This document shows, piece after piece, positions 7,739-13,793 of a DNA stretch of 37,728 bases. A model generated the notes under the pieces. It was not told where the DNA came from. It made no database searches and saw nothing but the letters and a program-made list of their open reading frames with translations. The DNA is from Marininema mesophilum. GTDB taxonomy: Bacteria > Bacillota > Bacilli > Thermoactinomycetales > DSM-45169. Every line of letters starts with the position of its first letter. Position 1 is the stretch's first letter. The stretch spans positions 1-37,728 of the forward strand of contig NZ_FNNQ01000021.1 of the NCBI RefSeq assembly GCF_900106775.1. The letters run 5' to 3'. Position numbers and translations under genes: made by a program.

Positions 7739-7840
7739 ATGAGCTACGGTTACGGTTATGGTGGTTACGGTGGATTCGGTCTACGCCGCCTCCTGCTCTT
7801 CTTGCTCGTTATCGCTACCATTTTCGCTTTGATTTGCTAG
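7739..7840 (+). CDS. YjcZ-family sporulation miniprotein, copy 2 (33 aa)
   Basis: Thirty-three residues with the same Gly/Tyr head MSYGYGYGGYGGFGL and helix RRLLLFLLVIATIFALIC. A consensus AAAGGAGG ends eight bases before the ATG, the best ribosome site in this cluster, which fixes the short form; the frame is open further upstream but without a start of similar quality. It is followed at once by a bidirectional terminator. The 133-base gap to copy 1 holds no terminator, so both may be on one transcript or each may have its own sporulation promoter; CAGACCTTA near 7671 is a one-mismatch sigma-K-like -10 only. Confidence 0.87.
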   Translation: MSYGYGYGGYGGFGLRRLLLFLLVIATIFALIC

Positions 7841-7841
7841 C

Positions 7842-7867
7842 AAAAACCCCCGAAATGGGGGTTTTTT
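7842..7867. terminator. Bidirectional terminator between miniprotein and ytxJ
   Basis: AAAAACCCCC (7842-7851), loop GAAAT, GGGGGTTTTTT (7857-7867). It ends both the plus-strand miniprotein and the minus-strand ytxJ transcript. Confidence 0.9.
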
Positions 7868-7869
7868 GT

Positions 7870-8214
7870 TTAAGATCCTGTTAAAGCTTCCTCCAGGGAA
7901 TCCTGCGTGATATGCCAATGGGAAGTGTTCCATACAGCCTCATTATTCTTGACTAGGATCGTTTGGGGAGATTTGTGTTGCACATTAAGATCTTCAGCAA
8001 CTTTGTTGGAAACATCTCGGGATTCGATCACTTTCACTAGGACATAATCCACATCTTTATGAGAGGTCGTTGTGATGTATGTTTCACACTCTTTCCATGC
8101 ATTCGCGCTCACCGGGCAACGGGTACTGTGCTTCATAACAAGCAACGGCCGTTCTTGTGAACGATTCAGCATTTCTTGCCATTCATCCTGTGTCGAAATC
8201 TCTTTCCATTGCAT
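7870..8214 (-). CDS. ytxJ: YtxJ, bacillithiol-system redox protein
   Basis: 114 residues with a thioredoxin-like fold. The active site is HSTRCPVS, with a single cysteine, which marks YtxJ (monothiol bacilliredoxin, also BrxC) and not the CGC-type BrxA/B. It removes bacillithiol from S-thiolated proteins or serves as a glutaredoxin equivalent in the cytoplasm. The cis-proline region KSPQTILV, expected opposite the active site in this fold, is present. AGGAG lies about ten bases before the ATG. Presence implies that the organism makes bacillithiol, which fits Bacillales. It is a single-gene unit between two terminators. Confidence 0.92.
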   Translation of the reverse strand: MQWKEISTQDEWQEMLNRSQERPLLVMKHSTRCPVSANAWKECETYITTTSHKDVDYVLVKVIESRDVSNKVAEDLNVQHKSPQTILVKNNEAVWNTSHWHITQDSLEEALTGS

Positions 8215-8304
8215 TATTTAACCCACTCCTTCTAACAGTCGAGCTCTATTCTTCCTCGCTCTTCAACTCTTATATTCCCCCAATGGTCAGTCTCAAAGCA
8301 GAAT

Positions 8305-8328
8305 AAAAAATCCCACTAGGGGATTTTT
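8305..8328 (-). terminator. Terminator of the RsfA pair
   Basis: AAAAATCCC with GGGGATTTTT around ACTA, a compact hairpin 20 bases beyond the stop of the second RsfA gene. T runs occur on both sides, though only the minus strand needs it. Confidence 0.8.
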
Positions 8329-8348
8329 AGCAAGATGGAATTGCTCAT

Positions 8349-8774
8349 TTAGAAACCATGTATTTTAGCCTTTGGTTTCTTCCTATCTAATAGCTTGACT
8401 AACAATTGGTACTCTTCCAAAAGTAACATTTCAAAAAACTTCATCTCTTCCCGAAGTTTTCGATTTTCTTTGAGAAGTTGCTCAATATGCACCTGACTCG
8501 CCTGTATTCTATCTTCCAAACGTTGCACCCTCTCTAACATCGAAAGGGGCTCACTATTTAACCCCGCCCATTTATTTAGATAAGAAGATGGGTTGGTCTC
8601 ACCCACAGAAAAGTCCTTCCACCTTAGAAAACACTCTTCTTCATCACGCCCCATCTTTTGGGCAACCGTCGTAAAAGTTCGGTTCCTAGACATTCCCGAA
8701 CGTCTACAAGCTGAAACCCAGTAACATAACATCTGATCATCCTCTTCGTTCCAGGAACGGGACAAGCCATGCAC
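8349..8774 (-). CDS. RsfA-family (Myb/SANT-like) sporulation regulator, short paralogue
   Basis: 141 residues. The N-terminal part (about 5-55) is a Myb/SANT-like DNA-binding unit with the spaced aromatic residues SWNEEDDQML and CFLRWKDF; the second half (about 80-130) is a coiled coil rich in Glu, Lys and Leu. RsfA is a prespore transcription factor that tunes sigma-F and sigma-G gene sets. This copy is shorter than the one upstream and its DNA-binding part is diverged: the usual AGACGFRWN signature is replaced by DEEECFLRWKDF. The ATG follows GGAGGAAGG. It lies 28 bases after the longer paralogue with no terminator between, so the two are probably cotranscribed. Confidence 0.85.
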   Translation of the reverse strand: MHGLSRSWNEEDDQMLCYWVSACRRSGMSRNRTFTTVAQKMGRDEEECFLRWKDFSVGETNPSSYLNKWAGLNSEPLSMLERVQRLEDRIQASQVHIEQLLKENRKLREEMKFFEMLLLEEYQLLVKLLDRKKPKAKIHGF

Positions 8775-8802
8775 CTTCCTCCTGTACCGACTCTAAGGTA
8801 TC

Positions 8803-9390
8803 TTATGAATGGGTTTCCCGTTCCGTATCCACCGTTGTCCCTTCTTCCATAACATCCGCTCTTTCGGAGGACTCCAACTCATCCTCCACTTCTCCATCTT
8901 CCCCATAATCCGCTACACGAGCCGTCTCCAATAACTTTAACAAGCGTGTATAACGATCCTTGATCTCCTCTTGAAACTGCTGAAAAGAGTTCCAATGCTC
9001 CTGTAAGCGTCGATTCTCCAGAACTGCCTCCCGAAGGATACGATCCTTATCCTTTTTAAATTTCTCCAGATTACGGAGACGCTCCCTTTGATCTCGATAT
9101 TCTCCTTCGAAATCCTTTAATTGGCCCACTACATCCCGCATCGAGAAATAATTTTCCCGCTTTCTCTTCAATTGACTAGCTACACGTTCCTGCTTTGCTC
9201 TACGAAAGGCTTCATTTTCCTGTTTGCGGACTACAGCATTCCAGCGAAATCCACAGGCTCCTGCAGTCCGGTTGATGATGCGCCCTACCTCTGCGAAGGC
9301 ATCTAGCTGGTTGCCTCCCTCTCGGACCCATTGGAGAACTGTTTCCGCCAACAGCCGATCCTCTTCCTGTGTCCAACAGCGCCCTTTCAT
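8803..9390 (-). CDS. RsfA-family prespore transcriptional regulator
   Basis: 195 residues. The head holds the canonical RsfA/YlbO signature: WTQEEDRLLAETVLQWVREGG followed by AFAEVGRIINRTAGACGFRWNAVVRK, a SANT-like DNA-binding fold. Residues about 75-155 form a long charged coiled coil, and the last 35 are acidic and probably disordered. Proteins of this family act during sporulation, RsfA in the prespore and GerR/YlbO in the mother cell. GGAGG is well placed before the ATG. A sigma-K-like promoter (9424-9450) lies about 30 bases upstream, which would favour mother-cell expression. First gene of a two-gene unit. Confidence 0.92.
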   Translation of the reverse strand: MKGRCWTQEEDRLLAETVLQWVREGGNQLDAFAEVGRIINRTAGACGFRWNAVVRKQENEAFRRAKQERVASQLKRKRENYFSMRDVVGQLKDFEGEYRDQRERLRNLEKFKKDKDRILREAVLENRRLQEHWNSFQQFQEEIKDRYTRLLKLLETARVADYGEDGEVEDELESSERADVMEEGTTVDTERETHS

Positions 9391-9423
9391 ACCGAAGCCT
9401 CCTTTGTATCCTTTCTATCGTTA

Positions 9424-9450
9424 TATTTTATGGGCACAGGATAAAAAGGT
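9424..9450 (-). promoter_or_regulatory. Possible sigma-K-type promoter of the RsfA pair
   Basis: On the minus strand an AC (9450-9449) is followed after 16 bases by CATAAAATA (9432-9424), which matches the sigma-K pattern AC-N16-CATAnnnTA. It would start transcription about 25 bases before the RsfA start codon. The consensus is short, so a chance match is possible. Confidence 0.4.
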
Positions 9451-9665
9451 GCCTTCTGGACATAGAAAAAAAGATCAGTGTATATCACAGATCCCTTTCA
9501 CGATTTGCAGATTTTGAAAGTAGGCAACGCTCAAGCTTCTCCACATCAGAGATGCCCCTTTTACTTTTGCTCGATTCAATTGATGCATGATCGCCACAAT
9601 TTGAATCACTCACCCGTTTGATTCGACAGGTTCCCGGGAAAAGTGTCAATAAACCTCTAGAAAAC

Positions 9666-9760
9666 AAAAAAGACCAGGGTTCGCCTGGCCACATGAAAGA
9701 GGGTCAAGATTAAGGAGTTAAGAAGCGTGGTAGCAAGCAAGGAGGTCAGCCTTGCTTACA
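9666..9760 (-). ncRNA. Candidate small RNA with CU-rich linker and intrinsic terminator (about 95 nt)
   Basis: A self-contained minus-strand unit without an open frame. From the predicted +1 (about 9760) it opens with a hairpin AAGCAAGG/CCTTGCTT (9757-9750, 9742-9735), continues with a 40-base mostly unpaired linker containing AACTCCTTAATC and ACCCTCTTTC, and ends with the hairpin GGCCAGG/CCTGGTC (9690-9672) plus six T. The pairing of the last hairpin needs a G-U pair that exists only in the minus-strand RNA, which supports the direction. CTCCTT motifs, in the first loop/stem and the linker, are complementary to ribosome-binding sites, as in Bacillales antisense-type small RNAs. No known family is recognised. 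See the promoter at 9766-9794. Confidence 0.65.
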
Positions 9761-9765
9761 AAACG

Positions 9766-9794
9766 ATTATAACATAATGTTCGAAATTTGTCGA
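9766..9794 (-). promoter_or_regulatory. Sigma-A promoter of the candidate small RNA
   Basis: TCGACA (9794-9789), a 17-base spacer, and a perfect TATAAT (9771-9766). Transcription would begin at about 9760-9758, right at the first hairpin. The next minus-strand gene starts 376 bases on, beyond the terminator. Confidence 0.75.
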
Positions 9795-9847
9795 TATAAG
9801 CACTTCATTTTTTTGAACATTTCATTTATCTTGGAATTTCATATGGA

Positions 9848-10558
9848 TTACTCAGCTACACGGTTTTTAAACCATACTCGACGAAGCATGCGTGAAATGG
9901 CTAGCTTATCACGATACCCTTTTTGCTGAGCACGCACAGCCCGCTTAAATCGAGTACGCCCTCGATTCCCTATATTGGATACGAAAGTTAAACGAACAGC
10001 AGAAGTATCCGTACCTGCTTCATGGATTCGGTTCAGTAAACGAACAACCAAATTGTGATAGCAATCATCTTCAAGTGGATAGCGAACAGCAATTTCTAAA
10101 TGGAGAAATGCCTGACGAACTCGCCCTGTACGACTATATACATCGGCCAGCAATACATGGGCAAAACCATCCTGTGGTTGGTTTGCTAAGCTGTTTAGGA
10201 GTTGATTTTCTGCTTGAGTAGGAACTTCCTCCATCAATAATAGAAAATGACCAAATTCTTGATATGCAACACTGCGATCTGGATGACTCTCAAGGACTTT
10301 AAAGTAAGCAGTCTGAATTCCCTCGGGATTTCCAAGGACACTTTGGATACGTACATTTAAAACCAAACCTTCACTATGGCAGGGCTCCATGGTAAATAGT
10401 TCTTCGATAACTAGTTGTGCTTCAGCAAATCGTTTTTCATCATAATGCCGTTTCGCTAATTCATAACATTCCAACGCTGTGGGAGATGTTACCATTGCGC
10501 TTGCCTGATTCAACCCCTGTTCATCTACTTGATTGATTACCGTTTCCGTTCCGTTCAT
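9848..10558 (-). CDS. Tetratricopeptide-repeat protein
   Basis: 236 residues, cytoplasmic, no signal peptide. From about residue 28 there are four to five TPR-like helix pairs: ALECYELAKRHYDEKRFAEAQ, then SEGLVLNVRIQSVLGN, RSVAYQEFGHFLLLMEE and DGFAHVLLADVYSRTGRVRQAFLHLEIAV, which show the W/L/G/Y/A/P-type spacing. The last 40 residues are strongly basic (RTRFKRAVRAQQKGYRDKL), unlike the acidic repeats. TPR units bind partner proteins, so this is probably an adaptor; the partner is not visible. The ATG has a GAGGAGGAA site. Own promoter at 10629-10657. Confidence 0.8.
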   Translation of the reverse strand: MNGTETVINQVDEQGLNQASAMVTSPTALECYELAKRHYDEKRFAEAQLVIEELFTMEPCHSEGLVLNVRIQSVLGNPEGIQTAYFKVLESHPDRSVAYQEFGHFLLLMEEVPTQAENQLLNSLANQPQDGFAHVLLADVYSRTGRVRQAFLHLEIAVRYPLEDDCYHNLVVRLLNRIHEAGTDTSAVRLTFVSNIGNRGRTRFKRAVRAQQKGYRDKLAISRMLRRVWFKNRVAE

Positions 10559-10628
10559 ATCGATTCCTCCTCCTCTTTCTCCCTGCTATGCATGAAGATC
10601 TATGAGGTACCGACCCATCAACGATTCG

Positions 10629-10657
10629 ATTTTACCCTATTCGACATATTTTGTCAC
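10629..10657 (-). promoter_or_regulatory. Sigma-A promoter of the TPR gene
   Basis: GTGACA (10657-10652), 17 bases, TAAAAT (10634-10629): five of six matches in each box with ideal spacing, about 70 bases before the start codon. Confidence 0.6.
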
Positions 10658-10681
10658 GTTTTTTCGACAAGATTTCACAAC

Positions 10682-10703
10682 AAAAAAGCGGTAACTTCCC
10701 GCT
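10682..10703 (-). terminator. Terminator of the ypuI-like gene
   Basis: AGCGG/CCGCT stem (10703-10699 with 10691-10687) followed by six T on the minus strand, 50 bases after the stop codon. Confidence 0.75.
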
Positions 10704-10755
10704 CTCTTTTGTTGCACTATCGCTTTTTATTGATGGTTCTCCCTCATATAAAAAA

Positions 10756-11262
10756 TTAAGAAGTCCCTACCTTCATCCGAGCTCGCGTGATATAGTCCAT
10801 CTCATAATACTCCAACTCATCACGAAGCACCTCAAAGAGCTTGGATAAATTTAATGTAATCGCCTTTAATGATGGCGGGGGTTCTTCACGAAACTGGATC
10901 GTATCACGATTGGTATAAGAGTAGCGCCCATCTTCTTCATACACTTCATTCTTAGGATAGTAGAAATTGTAGATACAGGTTCTCACGATTTCATTGAGCA
11001 CTTTCTCGGCAAAATCTTCATTAAACTTGACTCTCCGTAAGACAAGACTTACCTTTTCATAACCTTGTTCACAAGTCACGGACAATCGACGTAAATCGGA
11101 CAGGAATTCCTTCAGAAAACGTTCCTGATTTTCCCCCTGTTCACTTTCCTCAATCAGTTTTGGTAGGTGGATATGATCAAGAAAATCCACTAACAATTGA
11201 CTCGCCTCTGACAGTTTATCCCGGGTCAGTTTGCACAGATCTTTCGTCTGCTCTTGAGGCAT
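10756..11262 (-). CDS. YpuI-family protein (DUF3907)
   Basis: 168 residues, the normal length of YpuI (DUF3907). Recognisable parts are the N-terminal helical half with LSDLRRLSVTCEQGYEKV, the segment IYNFYYPKNEVYEEDGRYSYTNRDTIQFR and the C-terminal LRDELEYYEMDYITR. Function is unknown; the family is confined to Bacillales-type Firmicutes and is cytoplasmic and helical. The ATG is preceded by GGGGGTAC, a weak ribosome site. It has its own terminator and stands between the TPR gene and a small unknown gene without obvious operon partners. Confidence 0.85.
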   Translation of the reverse strand: MPQEQTKDLCKLTRDKLSEASQLLVDFLDHIHLPKLIEESEQGENQERFLKEFLSDLRRLSVTCEQGYEKVSLVLRRVKFNEDFAEKVLNEIVRTCIYNFYYPKNEVYEEDGRYSYTNRDTIQFREEPPPSLKAITLNLSKLFEVLRDELEYYEMDYITRARMKVGTS

Positions 11263-11408
11263 AACCTTCGAGTACCCCCTTGAGTTTACAACCTAGCTCC
11301 CAAAATTCACTGACAGTATAGCATGATTAAGGAAAAGTCGTCGATACCAACCAAACAATTTCACACTCTTCTTTTATGCTTTCACAGCTGAAATATACCG
11401 ACTAAACA

Positions 11409-11439
11409 ACAGACCTACCGTTATTGACGGTAGGTCTGT
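11409..11439 (-). terminator. Terminator of the 62-codon gene
   Basis: AGACCTACCGT (11411-11421) pairs perfectly with ACGGTAGGTCT (11427-11437), with flanking AC/GT extending the stem. T content after it on the minus strand is modest (TTGTTTAG). Confidence 0.7.
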
Positions 11440-11449
11440 CTTCACTTTA

Positions 11450-11638
11450 TCAATGATAAGGAGGGCAATGGTGATGCTCAATCGCCTGACTAATAATTTC
11501 ACTTAAATCGTCTCGATTGATCGACTGGATATTTGTAACGATCACTTCCGAATCTAACTCAACATCTCGCAATAATTCATACAGATCAGGAGAGACGGTC
11601 AGGATTAAGGTGGATAGCTTCATCGTTTCCACTGCCAT
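11450..11638 (-). CDS. Small hypothetical protein with histidine-rich C-terminus (about 60-62 aa)
   Basis: Not recognised. It reads MKLSTLILTVSPDLYELL, then an acidic middle (DVELDSEVIV) and finishes HHHCPPYH, a cluster of four histidines and one cysteine that could bind a metal. There is no signal peptide; the first part is moderately hydrophobic and probably a strand-helix unit. Starts compete: GTG 11641 and ATG 11638 touch the GAGGGG site, and GTG 11632 stands eight bases after it and is perhaps the real one. The gene is monocistronic with its own terminator. Confidence 0.55.
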   Translation of the reverse strand: MAVETMKLSTLILTVSPDLYELLRDVELDSEVIVTNIQSINRDDLSEIISQAIEHHHCPPYH

Positions 11639-11738
11639 CACCCCTCACAGAAATATAAGCTGTTGTATCATATATTATGTTTCCACCATTACCCAAATTG
11701 TCAAGCCATCTAACCCAAATTTAAAAAGGGCAGTTTCC

Positions 11739-12164
11739 TCAGCGACCTCCACGGAACAAAATCGCATGATCCACCTTGATACAACGGTCCATAATCACCG
11801 TCAATCCTGCATCTTTAGCGAGTCTAGCTGCTTCCTCATTGATAATTCCTTGTTGCAACCATAGCACCTTCGCTCCTGCGGCAACGGCATCTTCTGCCAC
11901 TGATAAACAATGTTCACTTCTGCGAAAAACGTCCACAATATCGACACGTTCAGGGATATCCTTTACCGAAGCATAAGGCACTTCCCCCAATACAGGTTCA
12001 CTCAGGCCAGGATTCACTGGAAATATCCGATATCCAGCATCCTGTATGGCTTTTGCAATCATATGACTTGTCCTCTCCGGATTAGCCGACAAACCGACAA
12101 CAGCAATATGCTTTGCCTCTTTCAATAGGTTACGAATCTCATCATTTCCTGGATTATCGTGCAT
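11739..12164 (-). CDS. CoA-binding-domain protein (YneT/YccU family)
   Basis: 141 residues, a single Rossmann CoA-binding domain of the succinyl-CoA-synthetase alpha type. Marks are HIAVVGLSANPERTSHMIA at the N-terminal nucleotide loop, VNPGLSEPVLGE, and the helix following the DIVDVFRR strand, then WLQQGI and the end DRCIKVDH. The family binds CoA or a related nucleotide; the physiological role is unknown. AGGGGAGAG precedes the ATG at a good distance. The length is normal and no key segment seems to be missing. Stand-alone gene. Confidence 0.88.
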   Translation of the reverse strand: MHDNPGNDEIRNLLKEAKHIAVVGLSANPERTSHMIAKAIQDAGYRIFPVNPGLSEPVLGEVPYASVKDIPERVDIVDVFRRSEHCLSVAEDAVAAGAKVLWLQQGIINEEAARLAKDAGLTVIMDRCIKVDHAILFRGGR

Positions 12165-12315
12165 GGAATCTCTCCCCTTCTATTTGTTAATAAATATCCT
12201 TAACCTTTTTCACTTCCTCTATAGCAAACATCAACCTATGATAAGCGAGTCAATATCCACTCACCTTTTCTCTCTATTCCTTTTTATTAAAATAGATATC
12301 TTTTTCTAACGCAAC

Positions 12316-12344
12316 AAAACCTGCGTCACATATACGCAAGTTTT
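12316..12344 (-). terminator. Terminator of namA
   Basis: Minus-strand stem AAAACTTGCGT with ACGCAGGTTTT, including one G-U pair that forms only in this direction, 28 bases beyond the namA stop. Confidence 0.65.
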
Positions 12345-12371
12345 ATTAGATAAACGGTTTCTCTGCGATTA

Positions 12372-13394
12372 TCAAAATGCTCGATCATACTGCTGAGGTA
12401 AAATCGAGTCATGCCCTAGTGTTCGCACTGCCTCATTTGCCCAATAGGGATTCCTGAGCATCCCTCTCCCTATTGCTACCATATCAGCTGATTCATTTTG
12501 TACTACCATATCGGCTACATGCGGATCATCCAGATGACCTACAGCAATTACAGGTATATCTACAGCCATGCGAACAGCCTCAGCAAAGGGAACTTGATAA
12601 CCGGCAGATGCCACACGAACAGGTGCTGGACCTCCGGGGGCTTCGCCACCAGAACTAAGATCAAACATATCCACACCCATTTCTCGGAAAAGACGCGCTC
12701 GATCAATCGTTTCTTCTAAATCATAACCACCCTCCACATATTCTATAGCGGATAGACGCATTATCAGAGGCATTTCCTCTGGAATGTGTGCCCGCACCAT
12801 GCGGATGACCTCACTAGCAAAACGATTGGGCTCCCGATATTCATCCGTACGATGATTAGTCACCCTGGAGATAAATTGATGAATCAAATAACCGTGGGCA
12901 CCATGTATTTCAACGGTGTCTGCACCAGCTTTGACGGCTCGTTCAGCAGCCTTTGCAAAATCCTTTACCAAGGCCTTGATTTCTGTCACATCCAGCTCAT
13001 GAGGAACACGGAAGCGATCACTAAAAGGTATCGCTGAAGGTGCCACCGGAGACAAGCTATCCGACTCTGCCTTTCTCCCAGCATGTGCTAGTTGAATACC
13101 TACCTTCGCACCATATCCTTGACATGCTTGAATGATGCGTTGAAAAGCTGGGATCTGCTCATCGCTCCACAATCCTAAGTCTAGGTCGGTGATTCGTCCG
13201 TCGGGATGAACATCCGTCATCTCCATCATGATTAACCCAGTACCACCTACCGCTCGGGAGACATAGTGTATGTAGTGCCATTCCTCAGGCTTCCCATCTC
13301 GGCCCTCCACACTATATTGGCACATCGGTGACATCATAATCCGATTCTTTATCGTTAAACCTCTCAATTTCATTGCATCCAGTAATCCAGGCAT
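12372..13394 (-). CDS. namA: NADPH dehydrogenase NamA (old yellow enzyme, YqjM type)
   Basis: 340 residues, the usual length. FMN-dependent ene-reductase of the YqjM class: the N-terminal NRIMMSPMCQYS holds the cysteine that modulates FMN redox potential, IQLAHAGRKA and EIHGAHGYLIHQFISRVTNHRTDEY hold the FMN and substrate-binding His pair, LIMRLSA the phosphate-side Arg, and AIGRGMLRNPYWA the closing phosphate loop. It reduces activated C=C bonds of enals, enones and nitro compounds, a detoxification role in the cytoplasm. GAGAG before the ATG is the ribosome site. It lies just after the repeat-bearing relic hairpin at 13493-13565. Confidence 0.93.
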   Translation of the reverse strand: MPGLLDAMKLRGLTIKNRIMMSPMCQYSVEGRDGKPEEWHYIHYVSRAVGGTGLIMMEMTDVHPDGRITDLDLGLWSDEQIPAFQRIIQACQGYGAKVGIQLAHAGRKAESDSLSPVAPSAIPFSDRFRVPHELDVTEIKALVKDFAKAAERAVKAGADTVEIHGAHGYLIHQFISRVTNHRTDEYREPNRFASEVIRMVRAHIPEEMPLIMRLSAIEYVEGGYDLEETIDRARLFREMGVDMFDLSSGGEAPGGPAPVRVASAGYQVPFAEAVRMAVDIPVIAVGHLDDPHVADMVVQNESADMVAIGRGMLRNPYWANEAVRTLGHDSILPQQYDRAF

Positions 13395-13492
13395 CTTCTT
13401 CTCTCCTCTACATTAGCAACCCCATTTCGTACCTATTCCATCCTAACATCAAAAACAAACCTTTTTATTCTGCCTAAAAATAAAAAAACCCC

Positions 13493-13565
13493 ATCCCACA
13501 GCAACACCCCAAGGGTACTTCCTTCGGGCGCACCCCAAGGGTACTTCCTTCGGGCGCTGTGGGAT
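13493..13565 (-). mobile_element. Right-end hairpin of a decayed tnpB element, loop enlarged by 26-bp repeats
   Basis: Minus-strand arms ATCCCACAGC (13565-13556) and GCTGTGGGAT (13502-13493) are the same stem as at the element end at 226-245, but the TTTA loop is replaced by 53 bases, nearly all of it two 26-bp repeats. GGGG and seven T follow on the minus strand, so the structure probably also ends transcription of the amidase gene. Confidence 0.7.
13506..13557 (-). repeat. Two perfect tandem copies of a 26-bp palindromic unit
   Basis: Units at 13506-13531 and 13532-13557 are identical. On the minus strand each contains CCCGAAGG-AAGTAC-CCTTGGGG, whose arms pair in seven of eight positions, so each unit is itself a hairpin. 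The same 26-base period recurs at 15386-15463. Confidence 0.9.
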
Positions 13566-13576
13566 TTTCAGGAGTT

Positions 13577-13671
13577 TCCATCAACTGACAGGATCATTTC
13601 AAATCTTAAACGATCTGCCCAACCACAAGTAATCGTAGTTCCACTTGCAAAATGTTTCTCAATACATTGAT
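13577..13671 (-). pseudogene. tnpB: Relic of a tnpB 3' end
   Basis: On the minus strand 13629-13577 aligns with 160-212 of this window at 43 of 53 positions by my count, including GGTTGGGCAGA, the TAAG stop region and GATCCTGTC; the 42 bases before it align at about 29 positions (ATCAATG, TTGCAAG). In the intact copy this encodes the last TnpB residues (INAAKNILQEGLRVLAVGQTV region). The relic has in-frame stops and altered conserved residues upstream, so it is long dead. Its right-end hairpin follows at 13565-13493. Confidence 0.75.
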
Positions 13672-13793
13672 ATCTCAGTCTTTTTCTACAAGTTCAGTTG
13701 TGCGCAAACACAGTTTGTCTATCATGTCTATGGACCTTCCATACCAAGGGCTTCTCTACACGCTAGATCCTCTCCTAGGGGACATGATCGATA
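13672..13793. other. Remainder of the gap beside the amidase gene
   Basis: This 122-base piece probably also derives from the decayed tnpB, but alignment to the intact end is lost. No supportable gene. Confidence 0.3.

Noticed and set aside
9485..9694. Minus-strand open frame of 69 codons in the gap before the RsfA pair
   Set aside because: It begins in the small-RNA terminator hairpin, has no ribosome site and no protein-like composition.
13506..13557. Tandem 26-bp repeats considered as a CRISPR array
   Set aside because: Units abut without spacers, and no cas genes are present; the second locus is likewise continuous.
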